A stretch of DNA of 64,000 nt from Neonectria sp. B-13 (GCA_002682825.1 NOKP01000014.1:569559-633558); one strand, 5' to 3'; counted from the first letter of the stretch, positions 46,212 through 58,892 are shown. The notes: generated by a model not told the origin, from the letters alone. Made by a program: numbers and translations.

Positions 46212-47289
46212 ATGGAGGAGACAGCTCTCAAGTCCTGGGGTACGTCTTCCTTGGCCCTCCCTGATCCCAACCGCTAACCCCGTTGCAGAGCTGGACAACA
46301 ATGTCCAGCTGGTCGATCCCAAACGCGACGCCCTCTACAACTACGACGCCGAAGCCCAAAAGACAATCGACAATGCTAAGCCATGGAACAAAGACCCTAG
46401 CCACTTCAAACATGTGCGCATCAGCGCCGTCGCTCTCATCAAGATGACTATGCACGCCCGCTCCGGCGGCAACCTCGAGGTCATGGGCCTGATGCAGGGC
46501 TACATCGACGAAGAGACCTTTATCGTCACCGACGCTTTCCGCTTGCCTGTCGAGGGCACCGAGACTCGAGTCAACGCCCAGGAAGAAGGGAACGAATACT
46601 TGGTCGAGTACCTGAGCCTCTGCCGCGCCCAGGGCCGGCAGGAGAACGTGGTGGGCTGGTACCACAGCCATCCCGGCTACGGATGTTGGCTCAGCGGAAT
46701 CGACGTCGAGACCGAGGCGATGCAACAACAGTTCCAAGATCCTTTTCTTGCCGTCGTCATTGACCCCGATCGCACCATCAACGCCGGAAAGGTGGAAATC
46801 GGTGCCTTCAGAACCTACCCCGCCAGCTACAAAGCAGATGCCTCAAGCGCCGCCACGTCGGATGGCTTCCAGGCGGTGCCGCTCGCCAAGGCAGCCGAGT
46901 TCGGCGCGCACTCCAGCCGGTACTACAGCCTCGAGGTCTCTCACTTCAAGAGCTCTCTTGACTCACACCTCCTCGAGCTCCTCTGGCACAAATACTGGGT
47001 CCAAACCCTCAGCCAGAGCCCGCTGCTTACCAACCGCGACTACGGCAACAAGCAGATGCTAGACCTAAGCTCCAAAATCAAGGAGGCCACGACGAGTATC
47101 GCGCGGAGCAGAGCAGGACAGGGTATGATGTTGGGCGGCGGTTCCAAGGGCACCGATAGGGCGGTGGAGAAACTGGCCAAGGACACGAACCTGATCGCCA
47201 CCAAAGAGAGGTCGGGGCTGATCGCAGGCCAGGTCAAGGCCGATGTTTTCAACAATCTGGGGGCGAAACCCTCATTAGGTGAAGATTGA
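46212..47289 (+). CDS. CSN5: COP9 signalosome subunit 5 (JAMM deneddylase)
   Basis: Two exons, 46212-46239 and 46289-47289, give 342 residues; the first encodes only MEETALKSW. The MPN domain begins at FKHVRISAVALIKMTMHARS and holds EVMGLMQG (catalytic Glu). The JAMM motif is GWYHSHPGYGCWLSGID, with the zinc His pair and Asp. The DPDRTINAGKVEIGAFRTYP and YYSLEVSHFKSSLD segments are diagnostic of CSN5/Rri1. It is the zinc isopeptidase that removes NEDD8 from cullins, so it controls SCF ligases. In fungi it affects development and secondary metabolism. Length and motifs are standard, nothing is missing, and it is single-copy and conserved. It makes a good anchor for placing the organism. Confidence 0.96.
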
Positions 47290-47620
47290 CGGTCTAGATT
47301 TATGGGAATGCTTTAGCAAATGTGCGGCATAGATGGCGTTAAGAGGTGAAATGAAGATGCCCTATATGGCTCTGCTCTCCAGGGTAATCCCGTCAGTTCC
47401 AGAACAAGCTCGTGTGAACTACGTCCAGACACCTGAAACATCTCATCACGTCCATCACAGTTGAGTAGCCTGGGGTCTGAAGTCTACAATGCAGTCATCT
47501 TACAGATTTACGTCTTTGAATACTGGTTTGTCACACTCTGGTGAAGCTTCTATGTTTGGAGGGACATCCTTCTCCACGATCCTCTCGCCTCATATCTCTT
47601 ATTAGCCATTGGCATCCTCG
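47290..47620. other. Convergent 3' spacer
   Basis: Short AT-moderate spacer between the convergent CSN5 and esterase genes; nothing else seen. Confidence 0.6.
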
Positions 47621-48607
47621 TCACAGCTTGCCCTCCAACGGCTTCGCCAGTACCCTTCTCACCCACGCTGCCCTCGTTTCGATTGACCCCTTCGACCCAG
47701 GGTGGTCTGGTACTAACATGTCAAACAGATGGAACCCACCCTGCCAGATGTGGAGGTCCGCCTGCACACCCGCTGCCCATAGCTTCTGCGCATACTCGAC
47801 ACTCTCATCGCGGAACAGCTCCGCCGAGCCCGCGCAGATGAACGCCGGAGGGAGGCCCGCCATGTTCGTCGCTCGTGACGGTGCTGCTAAAGGGCTCACG
47901 TCGGGTGTTCCGGTCGAGGGGCCTAAGTAGGCCGTCCAGGCTGTTACATTGGAACCGCGTGACCAACTACCCTCGCCAACGAACTGCAGGCTTGAGTTGG
48001 TCTCCATGCGGTCGTCCAGCATAGGGCTGTCGAGGAGCTGAGCACAGATACTGGGGCCGTTGCGGTCGCGAGCCAGCATCGCCATGGCAGCAGCAAGATT
48101 GCCTCCTGCGCTCTGGCCTGCAATCATCAAGTACTTGGGGTCGATACCCAGCTCCGCGAGGTGCTCACCAACCCAGGTGAGTCCCGCGTAGCAGTCATCG
48201 AGCGGCGCCGGAAACGGGTGCTCTGGCGAGAGACGGTACTCGGCCGTGATGCACACGGCGCCCACTTCCTGGCCCCACCGTAGGACGCCCTTGAAGCCCG
48301 TGAAGCGGTTCCCGCAGATCATGCCGCCGCTGTGGGCGTAGAAGATGGCCGGGCTTCCGGAGCGCGAGGGCGCGGCGCCGGTGGGTCGGCATATGGAGAG
48401 CGTGACGGGGCCGTGGGGGCCCGGGACGGATCGCTCCTCGTGGGTGAAGGGCTCGCCGTCGAGGGTGGACTCGAGGGTTGCGGCGGCGTTCTGGGCGTCG
48501 CGCAGCGCCGGGATGAGCTCCGGCGGGAAGTCCTTCGGGCCCGGCAGGGCGTCCAGAAAGGCGGCGAACTCGGGCTCGTAGGGGGGCTTGGGGATGGCTG
48601 AAGACAT
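47621..48607 (-). CDS. HSL-type alpha/beta hydrolase (esterase)
   Basis: Single exon, 328 residues, ATG at 48607 (MSSAIPKPPYEP). Hormone-sensitive-lipase family: nucleophile elbow AGQSAGGNLAAAMAML, downstream acid in CAGSAELFRDESVEYA and catalytic His in WQGGFHLFDML. The oxyanion motif reads YAHSGGMICG, so the first Gly of the usual HGGG is Ser, as in a subset of the family. YRLSPEHPFPAPLDDCYAG is strongly conserved. No signal peptide; probably cytosolic. It hydrolyses short-chain esters, but the physiological substrate is unknown. GC is markedly high in the first 300 bp. Confidence 0.9.
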   Translation of the reverse strand: MSSAIPKPPYEPEFAAFLDALPGPKDFPPELIPALRDAQNAAATLESTLDGEPFTHEERSVPGPHGPVTLSICRPTGAAPSRSGSPAIFYAHSGGMICGNRFTGFKGVLRWGQEVGAVCITAEYRLSPEHPFPAPLDDCYAGLTWVGEHLAELGIDPKYLMIAGQSAGGNLAAAMAMLARDRNGPSICAQLLDSPMLDDRMETNSSLQFVGEGSWSRGSNVTAWTAYLGPSTGTPDVSPLAAPSRATNMAGLPPAFICAGSAELFRDESVEYAQKLWAAGVQADLHIWQGGFHLFDMLVPDHPGSKGSIETRAAWVRRVLAKPLEGKL

Positions 48608-50780
48608 GGTGGATGGTTACTGACGGAAACTAAGATAGGAGAGGACAAGAAGAAGCAAGGCGAGGCGATGTTCGTGTTTAGATGTCCTTCGAACCCCTGA
48701 GCTTCTCCGCGTTTGGCTCGACGTGGGGAAAGCTTCAAGGCAGCTTCCCGGTTCACTGGTCCATGCGAGATCCATCGTGGGGTATGATAGTGCCGAGGGA
48801 CCTCGGGTTTCCGGGACGGTCGGGAGCGGGGCCCGGAGAGAAGTGGATCTGCCACCGGGAGTTGAGCTCTTGGACTTGGGTCGACTTGCGGAGTCGTCAG
48901 GAGGTCGAGCAGGTCGATCTTTAGAGTCTCATTATCATGCTTCGTGTTTTTATCGATATATGAGTCCTTCTTTTGAAGACAACAGCTTTCTTGCTGGGAT
49001 TCAAGCAGGCATCGCGGTGCAGGACGGCATCCCCGCTTGGCAAGGAAAATGTCTTCCGGGAGGCTTTGAAGCTGCGCTATTCAACCTAGCGGGACTGAGA
49101 ATCTCGCAAATATTCCTTGTAGAATTCGCAGCCTCCCCCTCTCCCGATTGACAACGGCCAACCCATCCACTCAAGGACAAGATGATGAGAGGGGCATCCG
49201 GGACTATTCAAACCTACTCTGCACATGCCAGTTCCAAAGTCGAGTCGGGGATATATTGTCCCTCGCATCCCGCCCGAGGGTCGAGGGTGTGAGACCTGCC
49301 ACTGCCGAGATGCAGCGAGGGAGCCAACAACTCGCTCCTTGCATGGATTCATTAAGGGGACAGTGTTGCCCTCCTGTCTCAGTCTATGATTGCCCACCCG
49401 GGCTTTTTGTTTCTTGCTGACCGATAGCAGCATGGCATCACCAAGCCTTGAGCTGCGTGTCGTCCTGCAACAGCAGGGAGCGGGTTCATCAAAGGCTCCA
49501 CCGTTGGGTTGCTGGCCTAGCTTATTCCCTGCTTTCTTTGCAGATGGATCGAGCGCTGCGTCCTGTGCATCGGCGGTGCGACCAGTGACACATCACGAGA
49601 CGATGTAGTGCAAGTTAGGTGAAATCTAGCTGAGACGCTCGTGCAACGAGGCATGGCGTGCAGCACATCACCGTGCGCATCTGCATGTGCAAGGCGAGCT
49701 ATAGGCCTCCGAAGCGATGGATGGATCAAGCAGAGAAACATCACATTGACCTCAGGCACGCATACAGGACGACAGCAAGGGGAAGTTCCGGCGGAGGACG
49801 GAGGCCTTCGGTGGCTCGAGGCTAAAGTGGTGCCGCGACAATGAGGCTTCTAGAGGAGTCCAGCTCGTTCGTGGCAAGTGATCTGATCCCATCTTGAAAA
49901 GACTGAAAAAAACAATCCGGCCCTCGTCTATCCGCCGCACGGAGCATGGATGATGGCAGGCCGTCGAAAAACCGGAGCTTCCTATGTCGGATCCAGTTAG
50001 CGGAATCGATATAACCCCGGCCACAGAGGGACGCTATCGCCGGTTTCCAGCTCGGCAGGTATCTTGGCACAGGGCTGGTTCCATCATGGCCACACCACCA
50101 CCATGTACCTGGCGTTAATAGGCCCTGCCCAGCTCCCAGCAATACCGTGCAAGGGAGGTAGGTACCTTGGTGCGCTAATGACTGTGACCGTCACTACCGT
50201 GCAATTCTACCCTGTCAAACCAACCTACCTGTGCTACGAAGTACTTCATACGTTGGCGGCGGAATTCATCATCTCTGCATGGGTTCTGCTGGAGGCTGGC
50301 GTGACGTCATGGATCATCATCGTGCCCTCGACCGCCCAAGGTTTTCCTGGATCGCGACAATGGCTGCGATCAGCACGTAAATTGGCTTGAGTTGGCGTCG
50401 CAAAGCAGGGCACGGGGGCAGCCTGAAGGAGCATGACGCGTATGAATTGGGGATTGCAACTTGCGATTGATCCGTGGTGCGGCTGCCCGTCAATCGCATT
50501 CCCCTTTGTCGGCTGTCCTGTTGCTCTCCGGAAGTGGCTTCCCGGCACGGGGACGGGCCATCTGGGGACGGCAGCTTGTTGAATACTTACCTTCGTTCCG
50601 AGCATGGTTGGATCGCGAGGACAAAGAAAAAGTCTGCTCGGCCAGGTGTGAGGGGATATGCTTTTACAAGGGAAGCCTCGCGGGAGTCAATGGCAAGGGC
50701 CGGGACACGCGAGAGACACGGCATGGGCTGAATGCAGCGTGTGTTCGTTCGCGAATCCCCGTTCTTGTCTCGGTGCAGTG

Positions 50781-50905
50781 ATGTGTGTGGATGGATGGGT
50801 GGGTGCACATGGTATGTGTACGGTGTATGAATACAGTATGTTTGTGTGTGCGTTGTGTGCGTGTGCATGTGTGAGGGTGTGGGTGTGTGTCTGTGTGTGG
50901 GATAA
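50781..50905. repeat. Degenerate (TG)n microsatellite
   Basis: About 125 bp of TGTG, GGATGGATGGG and GTGTGC tracts; almost purely T/G on the plus strand. Confidence 0.8.
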
Positions 50906-51396
50906 TTAAATGCATTACCTAGAACAGCATCACTAAACGTCTACTGATGGCCGTGGCTGTGGTGATGATGCAAGATGCCCGAATATTGCTCCGTTTTGAG
51001 GTTGTCCATCCAGAAACGCCCAAGCACAACGCCATCCACACAGCACACAGACACAAACAAGCACAAGCGCATCTTCAAAGCTGGGTTTGATGTTTGAGGC
51101 GCATTACTGGCACATAATTAGTTGAAATTGGATTCCTCCGCTCCTCTCCACGAAGGCACAATAGCAACGAGACAAATGGACTAAGATAAGGGGGATGTGG
51201 AAGGCTCGAATGCATCTTCAGCCGCCACTCTGAGGCGCAGGAGAGAAAACGTAGGGCACAGAGTGCTGTTTCTGTCGCTGTCTCACATGCCATCTTTGAT
51301 CTGGCCGTTGCTAGGGCCGAGTGACACAGGCTGGATGCATGCGATGTGGCGGGCGGCAACCAAGGGGGCAACCAACCAACCAGCCCGTCGGCTGTG

Positions 51397-51420
51397 AAAA
51401 GAAAGAAAGAAAGAAAGAAA
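51397..51420. repeat. (GAAA)n microsatellite
   Basis: Five to six perfect GAAA units ending in an A-run at 51420. Confidence 0.85.
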
Positions 51421-52436
51421 ATCGTCAAGATCGGGCCATGAAACATCCGGTAGGGGGAAAAAGGGAAAGCAAAAGAGGAAAGAAGAAGAAAAGACAACGG
51501 CAGATTGAGCGCGATCCCTGTCGACAAAGGGAGCCAAGATGGATGGAGTTGCAAGTTCAGCACCAAACCTGGAGAGTCCGGAAGCCCCCTGCAAAGTCGA
51601 GAACGTCAGAGACACTTATGAGGTGCTAGGGGTCTCGCCGGGCCTTGTCTCGCTGCAGCGCTTGCCCAAACCATGGATGCCCAGCTTGGTCGTCTTTGAC
51701 GGAACACACCGCGCGGCCCCCTGCTGCGATTTGCCCCAGGTGCTAGCTAATTAGACTGCCAGTAGGTTGCTGCCGGGCGTGCTGCCCTGTAGACCTACTA
51801 GTTAAGGTACTTACGGTGGGATTGGGGTGGGGCCCTAGGTACCTGAGTCGGATCATTTTAGCTGCCAACGCCAATGCATACTAGTAGTGGATAGCCCTGA
51901 TGGACGGCTGGGTGGGTTGTTAGTGGTCGACGACGTAAATGGCAGCAGCTCATGGGTCCGTAGCTCTGCGACATCTTGCCGATGACGTCCACGATCAGCC
52001 ATTCTCGCCCGTTCCTCGCCCTTGCTCAACGTCACTCCCTCGCCAAATCCAGCTTTGATACCAGTCAGTCCAAGCTTCACTCGCTCACTGCATTGTCTTT
52101 CATTTTCTGTCCAAGGTCTCCCAAAGTATATGTAACCCCCCCTTCATCCACAGCATTCCACCAAACCTTACTTCTTCTCCTCTCTTCTTCTCTCCTCCAT
52201 CAAAAGATCTTTATACCCATCTCCTCCAGAAGAATAATACCAACAAACCCGCCTTGTGATACCCCAAAACCCCACCTGCCTCTCCCTTTTTCTCCCTCCC
52301 TCTCGCAATCGCATTTTCTATTACTTCTTTATTCCCGCGATACCCTCGATACCCGTCCCTCTGCTAGAGTCGCTCCCATCTGCCCCGGCCTGATACTCTT
52401 TCCGTTCGACTCGCTTAATCACATATACCCGTCATC

Positions 52437-55159
52437 ATGTCTGTCAACGTCAACAAACCCACCAACAACGCCCAGAAGGAGGCCGACATCAACCGCAAGC
52501 TCCAGCTCTTTGGAATTGCCACTGCCTTCCAGAATGGCAAGGTTCCCTCTGTATGCATCTCCCCCATCTTACGACTCTTACAATTGTCGGTTTGCTAACA
52601 GCCTGTACCCTCTAGAACGACCAAATCGACGTCGCCCTCAACAGCTTCTTAGCATCTCGCGCCCTCTCGAACCCTCCAGAGAAGCTCTCTGCCGATGGAA
52701 AGACCCTTGTTCAAGACACGAAGGAGGTCATCAAGCAGGCCAAACACCTGCTCTTGTCCAAGAACGAGGGCAACCTGATCCAGGACTTCGTTTGGCAGAC
52801 CACCCAGTTTGATCCCAAGAGCGTCAACACCCCCAATGCTCCCGTCTCCAAGGATGTCGCGAAGAAGGACGGTGATGAGGCTCTCCAGGGCCTGAGGACT
52901 CTCGGCAAACTCATCATTACCAACGGCCAGTTCCGAAAGCTCCTCGAGGACTCTACCGTCCTCCTGCGAGACATTGCTGGCGATGCCGCTACTACAGCTG
53001 CCTCCAAGGTACGCCCTACCGAGGATCAGTTGGCCGAGATGGATAAGCCTGCCGAGGACAACACCTGGCATGAGGTCCCCGACTTCTCCAAGGAGAACTT
53101 GAAGAAGCAGGCCCAGGGCGTCTACGGCGGAGACGCTAAGAAGGATGTCAAGGACACTGCCGCTGCTGGTGTCAACGCTGCCCTCCCCAAGGGCACCGAT
53201 GGAACTCAGAGCACACGCGATGTTGACCCTTTCGCCGGTACCAATGCTGCCATCGCCGCCGCTCAGAACAAGGTCGACAGCAACGTCGATGAGGAGACCA
53301 AGGAAAACACAAAGCAGAACATTCTGCAGCGCAACGAAGAGTATCGCCGCCGTGCCAACGAGTATTTCAGCAAGAAGATGCCCCAGGAGCGCAAGGACCA
53401 GACTATCTTCCGTCTCAAGAAGATGATTCTAGAGTGCCAGCAGCATGAGGATTATTCCCAGGCTATTCAGACCCTATTGAACCTCGCCGAGAGCTATGGC
53501 AAGCATGGCCGCGACATCGGCCAGGCTTCTTCCGGCTCGGCCAAGGAGGCTAGAACTGGATTTGCTGCTGCCGAGGCTGATCTTCGCACTCTCATCGAGC
53601 GCTTCGCCAACGGCACTTCTACTTCCGACCTCTGGGAGTCGATCGGCCAGATCTACAAGGATGCGGAGAAAGATGAGGAGCTTAAGGATTGGTTCAAGGC
53701 TATGGACTCATATGTCCGACGCTGCCTGCTCGAGCAAGGCTTCATTCTCGATGACGCCTCCACCCAGCAGTGGAACCAGCTCTACGAGCAGGGACGCTAT
53801 CTCCTCCGCGAGAAGTATCGTACACACACTGACCGTGTCATCGACGAGATCAAGTTCGTCGGCGACCAGTTCGACCAGGACGCTCAGAACAAGGCCTTCG
53901 CCCAATCGGTTCAGAAGTTGTTCAAGGATCTCGGCAATGATGTCGACGGCAAGCCCGTTTTCAAGCCCCATCTCATTAAGGACCTGACTGAAGTCATCCT
54001 CCCTGCTGTCCTGGAGAACATTGCCTACATTCCCATCCCTCGTATCGAGTATACCGATCCCAAGTTTGATGCTATCATTGAGAACTTGGTCCTCGAGAGT
54101 GACAACTTCATGCCCAACGTCATGGAGATTGCCAGCGAGCACTATTTCCGCTGGGGACGCAAGAAGATTGCCAACAAGAGCCATCAGACCTTTGAGGTGA
54201 AGGTCGCTGGCATTCAGATGGATCTCCGTGACGTCAGCTACCACATCAAGCGCAAGCAGGGCTTTCCCTCCCTCACCGACACCGGTGTCATCGACATCCT
54301 CTTGCCTGGCGATGGCTTTTCCTTTAAGATGAAGGTGTCCACCGCCGAAAAGAAGGATCGTCAGAACTTTTTCAAGGTTGACAAGGTTGATGTGGACGTC
54401 AAGGGCCTTAACTTCAAGGTTAAGCAGTCGAGCCACAAGTTGCTTTTCGCCTTGGCCAAACCCTTAGCGCTCAAGATCATTCGAAAGCCTCTGCAGGCCG
54501 CCGTGGAGAAGGCTATCAAGGATCAGTGTAACACATTCGATGCCCAGCTCTACAAGGTCAAGCAAGAGGTTGATCGCGCCACGGCCGAGGCCAAGAATGA
54601 TCCCAAGAACGCTCCCAATATCTACAAGCGCTACGCCGATGCCGTTCAGAAGGAGTTCATGAAGAAGAAGGCCAAGGCTGAGGAGGCTGTCGCCGACAAG
54701 AAGGTGAACGTCGCCGTTGTCAAAGAGGACAGCATCTTCCCCGCCATCAGTCTGCCTGGTGGCATCAGCACTAAGGCTTCGGAGTACAAGGATCTTGCCC
54801 GCAAGGGTGATAAGTGGGAGAGCCCCGTCTTTTCTATCGGCTCTGCCAACAAGAGCACGGATATTCCCGTTGCGCCTAAGATCCAGCGCAAGGCTCACCC
54901 TGTGAGTACCGGTACTGGACAGGGTACTCACACCGGAAACGGCACTCATACTGGAAATGGTAATGGAACTCATCTTCCTGGAAACGGAGCCCTCAACGGC
55001 CAGAACACCCACAATGGTAACGGCAAAGATGCCTACAACACCAATGGTCAGGGTACCCTTGACGGTGGACGCAAGGCCTTGAATGGCAACGGTACGCACA
55101 TGACCATCAACGGCCAGACGTATGAGACAGGACCTGTGTTCCCCGGTCAGACCGTCTAA
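52437..55159 (+). CDS. HAM1-like protein (HAM1 N- and C-terminal domains, lipid-binding fold)
   Basis: Two exons, 52437-52550 and 52616-55159, give 885 residues. The first exon encodes MSVNVNKPTNNAQKEADINR and continues to the intron in phase 0. The bulk matches the fungal HAM1 family (DUF5923 N-terminal, DUF4449 C-terminal): GKLIITNGQFRKLLEDSTVL, the helical repeat DEELKDWFKAMDSYVRRCL and the C-terminal domain starting near LPAVLENIAYIPIPRIEYTD. The C-terminal domain has the fold of bactericidal/permeability-increasing proteins, so membrane-lipid contact or transfer is probable. From about residue 825 the tail is an NG/GTH-rich low-complexity stretch. Codon use is strongly biased, suggesting high expression. 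Confidence 0.9.
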
Positions 55160-55743
55160 ACGATCTGATGACGAGCCTGAAGAAGCTACGGCTTGAAAAA
55201 CGGTGGAGGGTGGGATGGGATGGTTAAACGTTATACCCTTTTCGGCGGATGCATGACTTTTCCTGCTACTGAGTGCTTCTTTCTTTTTGATACCACGTTG
55301 GAAGTAATGATGGAAAGCTCAAAGGACCTGAGCTAGTTATGGAACCAGGGATTGATTGGTTATGATTTCGATTGCTTTCCTTTGTTTACGATCAGAAAAA
55401 GAACGTTGATAGTTCAAATTACTGTTTGCATAATATCTCCTCCCTCTCACGCATCGTGACTTTACAACTTGTATGTGCAGCTCAGATTTCTTTAGTCCAA
55501 AGGGTGGAAGATGTCTAATTTTCCCTTTTCACAGGCAACTTTCAATGTTCTTCGAAACATGACGGGAGTTAGCTCCCATCCAACTTGAGGGATCTCTTCG
55601 AGTATAGCAACACACAAGCCCTCTCCACCGATGCACAACGATGACTACCGCAGCTAGCATTGAAAACTCATTGCATGTTTTACTATTATTTAGATAGTCA
55701 CACGGTCCGAAAGTATAATACTCCCGTGCACTATTCCCAGCAC
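55160..55743. other. Convergent 3' intergenic region
   Basis: AT-moderate spacer between the HAM1-like and P450 genes; no gene seen. Confidence 0.55.
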
Positions 55744-57429
55744 TCAAACTCTCTTCTTCAAGTTGCAAACGAGGCCTTCCTGTTGCACAAACCAGATGTT
55801 CTTCGTCTTCCATTCTGCTTGAGGATCTGCTAGGGTAAGCTCAAATCTCCTCAGAAGCTCTGGAATTATCTTGGCCATCTCCATCACTGCAATGTGTCTC
55901 CCAATACAGGTGCGTGTTCCGGCGCCAAAGGCAAAGAATGACTGTTCCATAGTCTTCAACTCCTCGTCGGAGGCGTTGAGCCATCGCTCTGGCTCAAAGC
56001 TATCCGGGTTCGGGAAGACTTCTGCGTCGTGCTGCGTGACCCACGCGTTAATGCCAACAATGGTCCCCTCGGGAATGTGCTTTCCACAAATAACTGATCC
56101 GCCGGGGGGGACGTGGCGTTCCAGGAGGAGACCGACAGATGGGTGGATTCTAATGCCCTCTTTGATGGCAGCTTGCATGTATGGGAGGTGGGTTGTGGAC
56201 TCCTTGAAAGAGACAGGTCGGTTGAGTTTTCTTTCGGCGGCCGCGTCGTCGATTTCCTTGACGGCCTTCTGCATCTTGTGTGGGTTCTTCAGCAGGTGGT
56301 AGAGCACAGCCCGAATCGCGATGGCGGTGGTATCCGAGCCGGCGAAAACGTTGGTGCTGAGGTGGACGACAATGTCACGCGTGGACATGCGCTCCGGGGT
56401 CGACAGTTTGACGGCGTGCCACTTGCTCAGCATGTCTCCACGCTGGTCCAAGGCCTCGATATCCAGTTCTCCGCCTTTTGTGAGGCTGCTCCCAGTGCCG
56501 TCTTCGGTGCCGAGCACGGAGTTGACCGCTTTCAGGGTGAAGGTGAGGACCTGGTTCCAGTTTTCCATGGACGGGATGAGATACGGGAGCAGGGGGTTGC
56601 CCAGCAAGAAGTTGTGCCAGACCGGAACCTGGCCAATCTGGCTAGCATAGGTCTGTTTGTGTCGTCAGTTAAAGTCCAGAAGCAGGGCGTTCTCGTCTTA
56701 CAAGTATGCCCTCGATGGTTTCGATCATCCCGTCAACGTCCCCTCCCGTCTCGAGGAATCCCAGCTTCTTCGCAAAGGTGACCTCGCCCACGACGTCGAA
56801 GGTGTAGAACTGGATCCATTCCCCCAAGTCCACCGGCTTGTTGTCGTCCGCGAACGACATGAGCTTATCAATCAAGAGGTCACTACAGGAATCAACCGCA
56901 GCCTCGTTAGTCAGAAGCGTCGTCATGCTGAATGCGCTGGCAATGGATTTCTTCATTTCCCGGTGATAGGCCTCGTCCCGGGTGCCGAAAAGGTTCACCT
57001 CTGGCTTCCCCTTCCAGGTGATAGATTGGATAGGGTAGAACGCGGTCTGGCGGAAATCAGTAATTGATCAGGCCGGAACACGTCGGTTATTGGGCTGTTT
57101 CGTACCTTTGTGTAGCCAGACTTGAGGCCGTAAATCTTCTTGATCTCTCGAGGATCCGAAACGGAGACGTGGTTCGGGCCAACTCGAACCAGAAGCCCGT
57201 GTTTCCGGTGTAGGTCTATAGCCGTCTTGTGGGCCTGGCCCTGGCGTACGTCGTGCCATCGCCAAAGCGTTGTGTAGGCAGCGAGTCCGGGCCCTGGGAT
57301 GGCTCTCAGGCCTGATCGAAACTTGTTCCTCAGAAGGCTAGCGACAACAACAGCACAAAATGCAAGAAAAATCACAGAAGGAGTACATGACAGCGAAGAA
57401 GGGGCGGCTTTGTCAAGCGTATTGAACAT
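55744..57429 (-). CDS. Cytochrome P450 monooxygenase (pisatin demethylase-like)
   Basis: Three exons, 57429-57106, 57046-56702 and 56652-55744, give 525 residues with clean phases. An N-terminal membrane anchor (VIFLAFCAVVVASLL) is followed by the proline-rich hinge AIPGPGLAAYTTLWRW. The I-helix oxygen motif is VFAGSDTTAIAIR, ExxR is KEGIRIHPSVG, then ERHVPPGGSVICG and the PERW motif. The heme-binding loop is FFAFGAGTRTCIGRHIAVME, with the axial Cys near residue 471. ER-bound class II P450 using a CPR partner. Overall layout resembles pisatin demethylase-type CYPs, which detoxify plant phytoalexins or act in secondary metabolism. It lies 38 kb from the oxoamine synthase and lacks the CGG-N3-CCG element, so I do not assign it to that cluster. 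Confidence 0.93.
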
Positions 57430-58892
57430 GATAGGTGAATCAGAATGCTTCCTGAGCTGTGTCTTGATCGGCGAATTCTCCCGTGGATAACAGTGAAATG
57501 ATGTTCAATTACCTGCGGGGAAGCAGTGTTTCTTTATATGCCGCCGTTGCATTACATACAACTGGGATCATGGCCTGTCGGAAGGCCGCTGAATCATGTG
57601 CAAAGGCGGCCCGGATGCCAAGATCTGGGGAACAGCGCGGGATCCCCAGGTTGCAGGAAGAGCCATCTGCCGAGCAAATGAGGGAAAAGCCTACCCCAGG
57701 TTCAGATCCACATGGCTGGCATGGAGATGGTTCAGCCGTGTCTAGCGGCTTCAACCCCGCGTAGAGCATCCGACAGCGCTGGGCCGTCGACCAATAGAGG
57801 GAGTGACTTGTTAAACAAGCTCGGATGCGGGAGGGAGGCTGTCGGATGCGGGAGCAACACTATCGGAAGCAGGCTCGTGGGAGCTGAGGGAACAGAAGTG
57901 AAGCCGGGGATGATCGGGACTGGGGTTGAGACGCTTGTGAGTTGAGAGTTGGGAGAGGGTTCCTTGGCCAAAATCCCCTTCAGGAACCGTACGGCCTGAT
58001 GAGGCTCGTTGCATGTTCATGACCAGAATATAAGTAATAAACACTCCATAAATACATGCCCTCTCAGGCATAAGCACGATATCTTTGGTGTTTCCAATGC
58101 TTTTGAGAACTGAGGGCTGTTGATAGACTGGTTGCTGTGGCCCCAATGGCAGTGCGGGCGCTGTGAAAGGAGGGCCCAGTGGACATGCTGTCGGAAGCCG
58201 GTTCCAGAGCTGAAAATGAAAGCTTGCCTTTACAACCCACTTTCCACAGCGATTTTGTCAAATATGTTGATTATATGTTTATGTTTCTCATGATTGGTCA
58301 CTAAAGCTTTAAGACGTCATTCCCTCTGTTGTGCCCTATGCGGTTTCAGCCTGAGAATACCGCTGCAATTGTCTTGTTATACTTAGGTAGGTAAGTCAGT
58401 GGGTAAACATTCTAGAGGTTCCTAGGGAGTAGAATATAATGCCTTGTCAGCGACGAGACTAATTCTTCGGTAGTCGTGCCTATCCTCACTCAGACGACGC
58501 AAAGACGATGATTGGATGCCAGTGTATTCACTCGGAAAGGAAGGATGAATCATCATCGTCACTGAAATTGATCGACTCAGGAGGATGTGGGGTCTGGTGA
58601 CGGTTGACCAAGACGGAAGCAGCTTAGACCAGGCATTCACACTCAGCCACACTTCAGGTGGTGGCGGGTGGCGGTGATGTCTGGAAAGCCACCCTCCAAA
58701 CAAGAGCAACCCCACCCTCGACGACGCCTAGGACTAGGCCGTCCTGACGTACTATCAAACAGAGGCGACAAGAAGAGGATCAGGAACCACGGTTTCTGCC
58801 CTTCTCCTCCTCTTCGTCTCTCTCTCTCTCTCTCTGACTGTACCAACCTCTGCCAGAACCAACCCACCTTCGATGCCCCAGTCTCTCGCATC
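57430..58892. other. Divergent intergenic region
   Basis: Promoters of the P450 (minus) and the PXB protein (plus). A perfect 13-bp direct repeat TCGGATGCGGGAG occurs at 57821-57833 and 57842-57854. A CTCTCTCT run lies before the PXB start. No gene supported. Confidence 0.5.

Larger units (their letters stand above)
48608..52436. other. Long gene desert upstream of the HAM1-like gene
   Basis: 3.8 kb without a supported gene. It includes simple repeats (50781-50905 and 51397-51420) and, from 52030, a strongly C/T-rich leader that looks like a long fungal promoter/5' UTR. Open frames here are low-complexity or start at non-ATG codons. Confidence 0.5.

Noticed and set aside
55744..57429. P450 as a member of the PKS/AOS cluster
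   Set aside because: It lies 38 kb from the AOS with many unrelated genes between, and I found no CGGAACCCG in its promoter.
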